From: Lycocorax pyrrhopterus obiensis
Taxonomy: Eukaryota > Chordata > Aves > Passeriformes > Paradisaeidae
Length of the DNA: 64,000 nt
Assembly (NCBI GenBank): GCA_014706295.1
Contig: JACSVZ010000002.1
Location: 19,204,494 to 19,268,493 of the forward strand
Reading direction: 5' to 3'
Below, in pieces: positions 50,601-61,700 of this stretch. The translations under genes and the position numbers were made by a program. The first letter of the stretch is position 1, and every line of letters begins with the position of its first letter. The notes under the pieces were generated by a model. That model searched no databases, was not told the origin of the DNA, and saw only the letters and a program-made list of their open reading frames with translations.

Positions 50601-51330
50601 TGCCTCAAACCATTCCAATTGGGATTTTTATTTACCTGTGTTTAAACAGGCTTATCTACACTGCAATTTTAAACATTTTTTGTATTGAGGACTAAAGGAG
50701 GACCTCTAGATCTGGGCTTTTTTTTGATTTAATGTAAGTCCTTTTAGATGAAATTGCTCAAAGATATGGTTCCTTTCTGCTCCTCAGTAAAATTTCATTA
50801 AGTGGCTCAATCTAAAACATTGGATGGATTTATCTCAGAGTAAATGTTTTTATTATTATTCCCTTCAAAATAAAACACCTCTCAGAAAAAGATGGAAAGA
50901 TTGCTTTCTCCTGATATGACTACAGTGCAATAATAATTGAGGTGACTCCTAGATTCTTTGTCAGGAATGTCATTTTTCTGCCTGGAAGGTTTCATGTAAA
51001 TACATGAAACCCTCCCCAGTCTAACCTAGTTCATCAGAAACCAGGGGAATATGCATTATAGGAAATCTAAACATGGATTTGTTAGTTGTGAAAGAAGTAA
51101 AAGATACAGGGAGGCACTTTAGGTGAAATATTTTTCTGCAGAATAATAAAATCTAGATTCTGTTGAGCACGTAAGACTGAAGACCATAAGCAGTCCTGTT
51201 AAATTAGAAAATAGAAGTTTTGTTGTTTGTTTTTACAATAATATTTTAATGTGTCTTGGTACAATATTGATCACAAAATTTTATCTCAAGTAAATATTGT
51301 CCTTATTGGTTTTTACACCACTTTTTTTTT
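44641..51330. other. Intergenic, no gene recognised
   Basis: AT-rich DNA with no RNA gene, LTR or LINE that I can name. It contains T-runs at 48206-48229 and a perfect 10-bp-arm inverted repeat at 50988-51011. Open frames at 45604-45936 and 48728-48976 are unsupported. Confidence 0.65.
50988..51011. repeat. Perfect inverted repeat, 10-bp arms
   Basis: GGTTTCATGT, AAAT, ACATGAAACC. The arms are exact reverse complements around a 4-base loop. The inner ATGTAAATACAT also contains an octamer/FOX-like AT core. No gene context explains it. Confidence 0.88.
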
Positions 51331-51485
51331 CTTTTCTTTTCTTTTCTTTTCTTTTCTTTTCTTTTCTTTTCTTTTCTTTTCTTTTCTTTTCTTTTCTTTT
51401 CTTTTCTTTTCTTTTCTTTTCTTTTCTTTTCTTTTCTTTTCTTTTCTTTTCTTTTCTTTTCTTTTCTTTTCTTTTCTTTTCTTTT
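51331..51485 (+). repeat. (CTTTT)31 perfect pentanucleotide array
   Basis: Thirty-one uninterrupted CTTTT units follow a short T9 run. The strand is pure pyrimidine, with purines (AAAAG) on the minus strand. Long frames through it on either strand are low-complexity artefacts. Confidence 0.97.
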
Positions 51486-51545
51486 CTTTTTCTTTTTCTT
51501 TTTCTTTTTCTTTTTCTTTTTCTTTTTCTTTTTCTTTTTCTTTTT
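51486..51545 (+). repeat. (CTTTTT)10 array joined to the CTTTT array
   Basis: The unit changes abruptly from five to six bases and continues for ten perfect CTTTTT copies. The mirror-symmetric pyrimidine tract continues without a break for about 215 bp in total. Confidence 0.96.
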
Positions 51546-52549
51546 TAAGTTGAATTGACAGTATTTCATGAATTTGTCTGTGAAAATGTGGGCCAGGCTT
51601 GGAATGTGCTGTTTGTTGGAGAAATCACAGGTGTGTATGTATTAAGCATTTATGTATCCATGGTGAGATAAAAGGAGACCAAAGTTATTTAGAACCTTAT
51701 AACCCAAGAATTATTTTTTATTCTTGTTTGCTCAATTCCTAATTCACATTTTTGGGATTAATAAAGAAGTAACTTTCAGTACAAGATTCATATACACTTG
51801 AATGTCTAACATTGCATCTGAGATACATTCAGATTTTTTAATCTCCTTTGTACAGATTTGAGAAGAAAAACCCATAAATATTAGTTCAAAGGATCACCAA
51901 TATGTCCATGTGATAGTGCTTTAAGTGTTTGTTGATGAAGCACCTATGCATACTGAGTTTCAGGTCAAAATATCTCAAAACATACCAATACTGAACATGA
52001 AATAAAAGCTTTCATCTCAAAAGTTAGTTCAATTCTTTTTGAACTTTTGCAAAAACTTGGCTGACTTCTCCTCATTATATTTGCCTTTCTATATATCTGC
52101 TTTTGGACTATTTCCAAACAACTAGAGGTATAAAATACAATACCTTCTCTCCTGAGGTTTTCAGTCCAAGTTTTCTCACTTCAGAGTATAACAGACTTGG
52201 TTTTTTAGATGAATAATAGTTTAGATGACAAAAATGTTCTTGTGTGCCTATACAAACCAAGTTTTAGCTTAGTTTAGGACACTAAACACATTTATTCATC
52301 CAGAGTATGGACAGAATATAAAGTGGTGATTGTACAAAAGCTTCAGGAATCAGTGATTCTAGGCACACCAGTGGATTTAGACTAGCTTTTTAATCTCTCA
52401 GCTCTGATTTAACAATAAACCACAAAGAAACAATTATATATTAAATTTTAATTTTCTGTATGCCGTTTAGTTGCATTTTATATGTTAATAGTGGTTTCAA
52501 AGCCCTGTGCAGAGCTGCAGACCTTTTGGATTTACTCCCCAGAAATCAC
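51546..52549. other. Intergenic, no gene recognised
   Basis: AT-rich with nothing recognisable. If the minus-strand ORF at 52550-52816 were a real last exon, its 3'UTR would lie here. Confidence 0.6.
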
Positions 52550-52816
52550 TTATTCAGCTGAGGTGGCAGAGAATGGCTCAGCATTTTGTTTTTTCATGGT
52601 CAGCAAACGATGCCTGATGAAACTTTGCAAATAGCAGTACATGACAAGAGGGTGCAGAGGGACAGTCAGCGTTAGTGCCAAAGCTTGGATGCTGCCATAC
52701 ACTTGCACAAAAGCAACGCTTCCAAGTGCTGCTGTTGGGTACAAAGGAATTTCTAATCCCATCTGAAGTTCATCCAGAACCTTGCAGTAGAGTAACAAAG
52801 TAACCTTCTAGTAAAA
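52550..52816 (-). CDS. Unrecognised hydrophobic ORF, possible terminal exon or chance
   Basis: A minus-strand open frame of about 88 codons ends in TAA at 52552-52550. Upstream it is closed by TAG at 52817-52819. That TAG is part of CACTTTTACTAG, which could be a splice acceptor, so the ORF could be a last exon starting KVTLLLYC. It lacks an early ATG, as an internal or terminal exon would. The middle reads like a membrane protein (IPLYPTAALGSVAF..., ALALTLTVPLHPLVMYCY) followed by a basic patch (FIRHRLL, MKKQ). I do not recognise a family and see no second exon nearby. Frames of this length arise often by chance in 64 kb, so I give it low weight. Confidence 0.2.
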
Positions 52817-53046
52817 GTGCTAATCACCTTTGGGACAACAAAATGTAAACAAAGAAGTGATCTTAAAAATGATGGTTGAAGCCTGTAGGATTTTAGTGAT
52901 TTGGCAGCTATCAATGTATTGCTTTACAAACAAACAGAAACCAATACCAATTTGTCTCTTGGGCAGGGAAGTAATTGTATAATGACTCAGATTAAGTCCT
53001 TTGCTTTTAATACAGATCTCAAGACTGCATAATAAGGTATACTTAC

Positions 53047-53240
53047 AATCACTGAGTTTAAGTTGGAAAAGGCCTCTTAGATCATATAGTCCAACCGATA
53101 AACCAGGACTGCCAAGTCCATCAATAAACCATGTCCCTAAGTGCAGGGGTGGTGACTCAACCACTTCCTGGCAGCCTGTTTCAGTGCTGGACAGCCCTTT
53201 CCATGAAGAAATTTTTCCTAATATCCAATCTAACTCAAGC
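53047..53240 (-). mobile_element. CR1 LINE 3' end
   Basis: The + strand order AAGTTGGAAAAGGCCTCTTA, GATCATATAGTCCAACCGAT, AAACCATGTCCCTAAGTGC, TGGCAGCCTGTTTCAGTGC and AAATTTTTCCTAATATCC is the CR1 3'UTR in reverse. It is better preserved than the 43.7-kb copy. The upstream part of the element is absent. Confidence 0.9.
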
Positions 53241-56200
53241 TGCAGTGCAGCTGCAGTGGAGCAATTTTTGAGTCACTTTGCTGTAGAGTTAATGAGCAGG
53301 CAGGATATCCTCCATGCAGAAAACCATTATGTTTTCTACCTCACTAGCTACTTCAGACCCTCTGATGTCTGAAAAAGTGTTAGGAAATGAGTAGAGGCTT
53401 ATTAAACAGGAAACACACTGGAGTGAAGGATAATGTTGCTGAATTCCCTATTTCTGCCAGGAGAGAGACATAAATTGAATCGTTCTATAAAATTTGAGGT
53501 TGTCTCCTATAAAATACATATAAGCAAATAAAATTACTTTTATGCTATCATGCCATATCTGTTGATTTCCCCAGTGGAGTTGATTTTAGATCCTGTGACT
53601 GGAGGAAGAGACAAAGAATTCCAGCTGAATGCAGAAGGAAGATGCCTGGCATCAAATGCCAGATTCCTCATTCTGGCTTTGAATCAGACATGCTCCCAGG
53701 AAGGAATTGGAGCATCACAGGTTTCTAAGAGCATAGGAAAGGATACTGGGGTAAGAGGGAAGTGAAAACACAGAAAATCTGGGTGAGCATGTGTATTAAA
53801 AGTGAAGAAGATATGTCCTGCAGATATGTCCTGTGGCAAATTTATATAGCATTGAACAGTACTTTCCAAAAACATAGTAGAGACCGTCAGGAATTACACA
53901 AAATACTCAATGAATGTTTCTCTCTTGTACTGTCTTTCAAGCCTTTCATAAAATTCCTTAGTGACAACATCAGACCAAGACCTATCAAGTTAATAGGGTT
54001 AAGGTGTGCTTATTTCTCATCATGTGGAAAAGAATAGATGGCATGATGTCTGGCCACCTTTGATTCCTTAGCTCAGCAAGCCAGCACACACTTGCTTCCT
54101 TGAGGACAGCCCTTTGCAGGAATTCAGAGCAGGTCTTGGACCTGTGCTGCGGTTTCTTAGTGAGACCTTTTGACCATTTTACTCTACCAGTTGCCTGATT
54201 TTTGGACACATAAATGATAGTAAAATTATATAGAAATGTGTGGATTACAAAATGCATGTGTGTATGCACATATAATCATAACATGCGGTATACACAGAGT
54301 TGATATCCTTCCCCCAGTATTCTAGAGGATGTCTCTGTAAAAGGATAGCTATGTCAAATTTGTGGTCATGGTGGGATTCAGAAGGCAGCAAAACCAATGG
54401 AGGATGTACTGCATACAGTATTGGAGCTCTGCTGCAGGGAAATACTAAGCATAACATGAGTAATTAGTTACTACTAAACTCCTGTCCAATCTAATGGACA
54501 GGTTTGGAACAGAAAAATACATGGCAGGAAACTGCGGCTCTTGGGAGGGGAAAAGGCAATAGAGCAGCAGACAGCCTTCATTTTTCAGAATGCTGTAGAG
54601 AGCAATGCTAAAACAATGTTTGGAATAAGTGACTTTGGAAAAATTGCATTTAAAGCCAAATCATAAACATTTTTTATGCATGAAATTAGATGGAAGTCTG
54701 TGACCTACTTCCTGAAGTGGCTTAGACGTAGTTTACACTTAGGAAGTGCAAGTTACATGCAGAATTGTAGGATTTTTGATTTGCATCATTAAGTGGGTAA
54801 AATTCCTTAGGGAGACACTTTCATCATTAGAGAGGTAGGAGTGTAGCCACTTTCATGTGAGCCTAGTTGCATTTCTGGGTGAGAAGTGTAGGGTAAGTTT
54901 GGTGATATAAAGGAGAACAAAGTTTTGATGTGGGCATGAGGACCTACTTTCACCCTACTTTCAATGGATGAATTGAAGCACACTCAAAAAGTTGAACTGT
55001 GACACCATATTTTCAAAAAGAAATCTAACTCTTACATGAACTAATCATTTCCATGTTCCCATGATGTCCAGATGTGCTAGATGTCTAACAAAACCACTAC
55101 AGGTAAATGCCTAAACCAGCATGGATTATGCCTAGACCCTCTTCACAGTGAGGTCCAGCCCTAGCATTGTGTAGGTTTGCTAACAGTTTGGCTAACATTC
55201 CTCCGTAACTTGTTCCTGCTTATCATGCTCCACCTTCCCAGAATACCAAAAGACACAGATATTGGATAAATATTTGACACAGAAGGTAAATGGCACAGAG
55301 TCCCCTTAGAGTATGCAAAAATTTGACTTCTATTACACTCATCTTGCTACAACTGACACCAGCTATCTGTTCCTTGAATCTCCAGCGATTCTTTTCTTTC
55401 ATGTTAGACTTTTAAGGATTGCTACAAAAGCTGAATTTTTAGAAACTGACTTGTATTAAAAGGAAATCTAGACTTTAGACATTTGCTGTGTCCTCAGTGG
55501 TTATACACTGTGGAACTCAAAGCCCAACTCTGCCTGTCTCAGCTGCTTGCACAGGCAGCAGTTGTAATTGTGGCATTATGTGGGACAAATCCTCTGTGCT
55601 TTGAGCAGAGGGAGCAGTTTGTTTCATTTTATTTAAGTTAGTGATCTCATAAAGCCTTTCCACTTGATGAAATGACTGATAGTTTAATAGTCTTTTATTT
55701 TTAATGAAGCTATTGTTTAATAAAGTCAGTTTAATCTGGAATCATATCCACATTAAGTAGGTAAACTAGTATAGTTAAGGCAAAGAAGGAGAATACATTA
55801 TTCTGTTAAACTACACTGTTATTATGTCAATCAATTTCCCTAAGTTGACATGTTCTAATGGCCAGATTCTATGAGACTGGAAATGTAACCTTCAAATCTT
55901 ACTTGCAACAGTTCATATGACTTTATTTTTTAAAATTGCTTTTATATTTATTTACTTCATTGCTTGCTGGAGGACGGAGATTTCTGGACATGGACAGTAA
56001 TAGGCTGTGCTTGCACCTCTCCTCTAATTTATGTATTCTGCTCTCAAAGGCAAATTTTCGAGATAATAAAATCTGCAGCAAAATTACTCTATCCAGACCT
56101 AATTTTTTAAGTTGAATTCAGCTTAGTGAAGTTATGGACCTTTCTAGATGTGCCATGTTAATGGAATAGAAAGCATACTCTTGAAATAGAATGAAATTTG

Positions 56201-58527
56201 GTGATAGGTGTGTTGCAATGACTTATAGATTCCTTTAGAATGGCATAAAAAGTCTTTATTTTCCTGTTATAATTAGAGGAATGTGTGTCCCTTTTTTTCC
56301 AATTGCTGCTGGGATTTTTCCATTAAGAATGAAAACAAGCATCTGCCTTGTAGGGCCTTATTAACCACAGTCCCAGGTGACACGTTGGTGGGAAGGCAGC
56401 GTGTCCGCAGATTTATTGGACCTGCCAGTTCCCTCTTGGTACCTCTTGTGTCAGATGGAGATCAGAGGCACTGAGATGTTGGTGTTTGAAGCCACCCTTT
56501 TTCTGCCTTGAAAAGCTCATGTCGCATTACTTGGGAGGTGTAGTTCCCTTTTCCCAGACAGCTAGGACTTAAAGCCTTCTGTCAAACGCAGCTAGAATTG
56601 CCCAACATTTCAAAAGCTGTGAGTGGAGGCTGAAACAGATGGGGTCTGACAGACGGGCAGAGTGACTGACAGGTGACCACTCTGTGCTCCCTTTTCACCT
56701 GAAAGCAGCCTGAGTGTCTTCCCTCACCGGTTGGGGATGAAGGAAGAGTCACTTAGCAGAGTTGGAGTGACCCTATGGTACCTCCCACCTCCCCCAGCTG
56801 TTGACACAAGCTGCTTTTAGTCGTGGGGGAAAGTGGGTATTAAATGCTAAACTTTACAAGGGCATAACAAGTTCTGACAGTTTTTTCCCCCCCTGTGGTT
56901 TTCCTTAAAATTAATTACTGTCACTGTAAATGCCCCTTTTATTCATGTTTTTCTCCTGCTTGTCTCTGGATCTTGGCTAACAAACTCCTGGCTTCTCAGC
57001 TAAAAGTCTTCTCAAACCTCTCAGAGATGGATTTTCACAGTTTTTTGTCTCTGGAGTATCTGCTCAGCGTCCATGAAAAAATAATGATAGTAAAGTTAAT
57101 TGGGCTACTATAGATTTATATGGTGCAGAAAATACAGTCACCTTTTATTTCCCAGGTTTCACTTTTTTATAATCTGGTGGGCAATGATGAACCTTAGTCA
57201 CTGGTCCAGAGCACATTCTTCCTGTCTCTGGCCTTGCTTGTGTTAGATAGTTTTTCTTAAAAGAAATATTGATTTGTTGTCAAAACAGAGTCAAGTTAGT
57301 GAAAAGTGGGAACAAGATATGAAAAAAAGTCAGAATCAGTAAATAAAACAATTTTAAGTGACATTGTAGTCACTAGTAGAAGCTTTGTTTGTTACTGTAT
57401 TTGCCAATGCACCTCTGTAAGTGGCTGTGATCCCCTAGCTCCTGGTAATCGGAGAAGCTGAAAGCAGAAAGAAGCTGTTTGGGATTGTAATGAAAACATG
57501 TTTTTTTCTCCTTTTGTGTTAGTCAACTCTATTGGTCCATATTCTATGCCCAAGAATTTGTGGTTTTTTTCCCGAACTCCTTAGTCTGTGATGTAGAGAT
57601 CATCCTCAGTTTCTGTAGAATCTGAAGGGAACTGAAGGGCTCTCCAGGCCAGCAGCCATACCACGGGTTTATATCCTGTATTTCCTTTTTCCCTCACCCC
57701 AGAGCAGTGAAGAAATCATCCAATGTGGCTGCATGTTTGGTGCTGCAGGCAATACCGTGTCTCTAAAAGCTTCTGAAAGCACAAGAGTAAACATGATAGC
57801 TTCTGGGCATGTTCCAAGACTGAAAAAACCCCCTTCTGCATCTCCTCAATCTCCTTCTGTTTGTAGACATGAACACTGTCAACAGCATTTGCTTCACTCA
57901 GGGGAGCATATGCATCACAATATGGCCTTTAATTACTCAGTTGTAAACTATTCCTCAAGTAATATGGAATTGCATCCATATTGCTCTGTAACCTCAGATC
58001 ACTCTGCTGCTCTGCATGGGCCCCTTGTGTGAGAAGTACATGGAATTGCACGTAATATGTTATAAAATATTTTCACATTTTAATGCTATCTGTAGTCAGT
58101 GTTAATTTTTAGTTCTAGAAAATCTCACTCTTGCAAGGCTGCTGCTTGCAGTGTCCCCTCCAGCTCAGTGCAGCTTTGGTGTGTGTGCTGGCCTTGGAGG
58201 ATAGATCCTCACTGACCTCTCAAGCTACAGCTGGTGTTGTGTGACCTGAGAAAGGTTCTGAGGAGCAGCCATGAATATGAATATGTTTTTCAATTGTGAT
58301 GACCACACAGTTCATTGTGGCTTTATGTTGAAAAACTGCAAACCTTAGCTTAAGATTGACTTCTTCTGGAATTCCTAATGATTGATGTTTCTATTAGTCT
58401 GTTGATTTTAGTGATATTGTTTGAAACACAGGCCTTAATTCTTCCACCTAGACATGCTTGCACAGATGTACTTACAGAGAATTCTGGAGGACTTAAATCT
58501 CACACTGCAATAGGCTGTGGTTTTTTC

Positions 58528-58528
<1 letters not shown>
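53241..58528. other. Intergenic, no gene recognised
   Basis: No family or gene was recognised. A short tandem (AGATATGTCCTG twice, 53808-53832) is present. A 99-codon + frame at 57733-58032 follows a pyrimidine-rich run, but it has no recognisable motif. Confidence 0.65.

Positions 58529-58560
<32 letters not shown>
58529..58560 (+). repeat. (CTTT)8 array
   Basis: Eight perfect CTTT units lead directly into the CTCTT array and share its pyrimidine strand. Confidence 0.95.
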
Positions 58561-58562
<2 letters not shown>

Positions 58563-58730
58563 CTTCTCTTCTCTTCTCTTCTCTTCTCTTCTCTTCTCTT
58601 CTCTTCTCTTCTCTTCTCTTCTCTTCTCTTCTCTTCTCTTCTCTTCTCTTCTCTTCTCTTCTCTTCTCTTCTCTTCTCTTCTCTTCTCTTCTCTTCTCTT
58701 CTCTTCTCTTCTCTTCTCTTCTCTTCTCTT
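58561..58730 (+). repeat. (CTCTT)34 perfect pentanucleotide array
   Basis: Thirty-four uninterrupted CTCTT units end in CTCTAATG. The + strand is pure pyrimidine from about 58521. The Leu/Phe/Ser frames and the reverse Arg/Glu/Lys frames through it are low-complexity artefacts. Confidence 0.97.
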
Positions 58731-61700
58731 CTCTAATGCCTGCTCTGTAAGTCAAGAATAGACACATTTAAATTTTTCAGAATCAAATGCATGACCTAAC
58801 ATTTCATGCAGAGTGTCAAGACATTGCAGAGTGTAATTTTAAGGATGAAAATGGATATTGGTAAAAGCAAATGCTGATGTATCCAAAACTCTGCAGTCCC
58901 AAAGGATGCCACTGTAATGTAATTTGCTAGAGATTAAAGCAAGAGGGGAAGGGTCTCTACTGCCTGCCATACCGCACTAACAACAAACACAGCACATTTT
59001 AAAATGATTAATGGTGAGAGGATAAAAAACCTATTAATTTTAACAGATGTTAATAAACAGTATTTAATAGGAAGAAGTCCGTACAGGATGTCTGATATTT
59101 ATTTATGTCTAGTCAGGGGTACAAAAAGAGAAGAGTATAAATTATTCCTGACATCTCTATTCTCAACAGAATTCTGTTGCATGTAGAAAAGCTATGCAAT
59201 ATCTTTAGTTTATTATAAGTTATGTGACCTGTGCATGTGGTTATGAAATGAAGTGTTGACAAATGCTTTCCTCTAAGCAGAAACAGTGCTGTCAGTCTGA
59301 AAATGTGGAATTGCTGTGCTTCAGCTAGCACTAACTCTTGGGCTCTGTTCTGTCATTTTGAGGTGTTGGCTCTAATGTACAAAATGCAAGTTTAAAGAGA
59401 GATGCTTTTGTCAGGCCTGGGAATAGGGCACTGGAAATAGTGTGCATGGCTGAGGATAAAGAAAAGGGGTAAGAAAGGCAGGGAGGGAGAGGTTATGACA
59501 GTTTTTCCTTCAGAACCTTTGTGCTGCTATGGAAAACGAGTGGTGTCCCAAGAAAGAAACCAGTTAAATAGAAAAACCAAAAATATCAGGACTCCATTAT
59601 ACATGAACACAAGGAGAAATGCTGCAAATGAATTGCTGTGTGTAAAAGGAGGAGAAACCAGATCCTTAGTGGTGTAAGTCTACGCAGCCCTGCGTGAATC
59701 AATGAATAAATACTGAAGGAACAAATTGAGGGAGGAAGGTGCCTGGTTGGGCAGCGTACACTCAGAACTGTGGGGCAGGGAGGATGCTGCAGGCACTGAG
59801 GGTGTGGGTGTAGAAAGAAGGGACAGAACGAAAGAAAAGCAGTTAACGTGTTGAAATTCCCTCTTTCCCTTGCCCTGTGTGTACAAGACACTTGCTGCTA
59901 GATTTTAGGAGCAGATCTGGCTGCAGAGCTGTGGGCTGGAGTCTGGCCTGTTGACTGCACAGAGCCAGGTACTGCTCAGTGGGAATCTGGCTCTCAATAG
60001 GTAATTTTTAGATGCTTCATTCTTGCCACGCTCCACGATTGCTATAGAAGGAAGCTTTGATTTTCTTAGCTCAAATACCTCTTGTCAATTAACTTCTTTA
60101 TGATTTGAATGTACTTGCAATAAATCTCCCACTCACAATAAACATGCAATCTTTGTCCAACAACTGGCATGCTCTGTGAAAAGACATGACACATATTAAT
60201 GGAATGAAGAGAATAGCACTTTCCAGTGCATTATTAACACCTGAACCTGCTGTGAGAAGTAGGGTATATACATTAAGTAGCAAAAGCAGGAAAAGACTGA
60301 GATGGGGACCGAGGGAGTACTGGCCAGGGGTCCTAAGGAGGAGAAGCCCTATATAATACCAGACGGGCTACTAAGGGGATATTTCTGTACTATAGAAAAG
60401 GTTTCTGGGAAAAAGCACCCAAGGAGGAAGATGTTCTATGTACACTCTTTAGATTACAAAACCTTCAGCACTTCCTAATGCAGACAAAGCCCCAAGTTGT
60501 CATCCTTGCTGTCTCAAAAATTAAGTCTAATATCCACTACAGTTTCACCACCACAATTCTTCTATAAGCTGCTCTCATACTTTTGCTATTCTTTTCTCTC
60601 CAGAACTATGGTCTTTTCCTCAATAATCTATTTCAGAGCACATTATCTCCCCCTGATCCTTTGCGGTTCTCATGGTGCTCCTATTGCCCCTGAACATCCT
60701 CCTACTGAAGCCCTTTTGTCCTTTTTTTTCTCACAGACTTCTCACTCCAGGCACTCTATCACTGCCACTGTGGTGGCTGGCACCTCCTGCTGCCACACCT
60801 GTAGCTGATATTGTGGGTTTTAGGGGAGGAAAGGAATAAGGGCTTAAAATGCCTCTTTTTTTCCAACCCGGTGGCAGACAGCAAATATTAAAACAAAAAT
60901 ATCCTACAGTAGAGACCTCAGGAGTATATCTAGGGAAGAGTAGGTATACTGTAGTCTCAGATGCGGCTGTGAAGTCCCCAGATCTCGCCAAAGTGCACTG
61001 AAACCTGATAGCAGAACAGTTCTTGGAGAGAGGAGGCTGATAACAGGAAGATAACTGATGTGAGGACCACCTTCTTACCCACTTCTCTCACTGTTAGCGG
61101 CTGAGCTTGCTAGAGTGAATCACAGTCCTGTTAAGAATGTTAGGATCTTAGGATTGCTTATTTTTAATTTGTCAGGAAAGAAAAATCTCAAAGATTGGTC
61201 CAGCACTCATTCAAAGGAACAGCTCATAACACTTGAGTTGGTTTGCTGTTGCAGTCTTACAGTGTTCATTCAAGTTCTAAAAGAAGTCTTTTTTTAAAAA
61301 TTTCTCCTTCTCTTCTCCTCTATGACATGGCCAAGCCCTGGGAGCATACATAATGCAGCCCATCTACTAAATGACTCAATTTACCTCAGTTCCTTAGTTG
61401 TCTCTCAGTTGTATATGGGAAGGAAAATAGCTGGGACCAAACTGCAGCTGCCCGAAATAGACAGAAGGCCAGCTCATGTAGACATTAAAAAAAAAAAATC
61501 GATCAGTATTTAGGTTTAGGTTTTATTTCCTGTGGATAGGTCTTCAGCCCTTGGTATTGTCTCAGGCACCTGAGCTTAATATCCCAGCACTAATAGGGCC
61601 TGGAGAGGATGACTGTATTTTCCACAAATCCTAGAGCAGCCTGGTACTCTGTTACACACACTTCCCAACCCCCTTTTTTTTCCGTGCAGGTTTTGAAGTG

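Noticed and set aside
51251..51569. Open frames of 83-100 codons (Phe/Ser/Leu and Lys/Glu/Arg) on both strands
   Set aside because: They are translations of the CTTTT/CTTTTT array; any frame of a 5-bp repeat without a stop stays open.
52820..53164. 114-codon minus-strand ORF
   Set aside because: Its first half lies in the CR1 3' end and is a repeat by-product.
57733..58032. 99-codon ORF on + after a pyrimidine-rich run, His/Ser-rich
   Set aside because: No family resemblance and no start or splice signal that I can defend.
58378..58767. Open frames of 77-127 codons including an Arg-Glu-Glu-Lys-like repeat protein
   Set aside because: Produced by the (CTCTT)34 array; no unique coding sequence or domain outside it.
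60300..60440. CCTATATAATACC as a TATA box of another LTR or promoter
   Set aside because: No poly(A) signal, terminal repeats or duplicated flanks at sensible distances.
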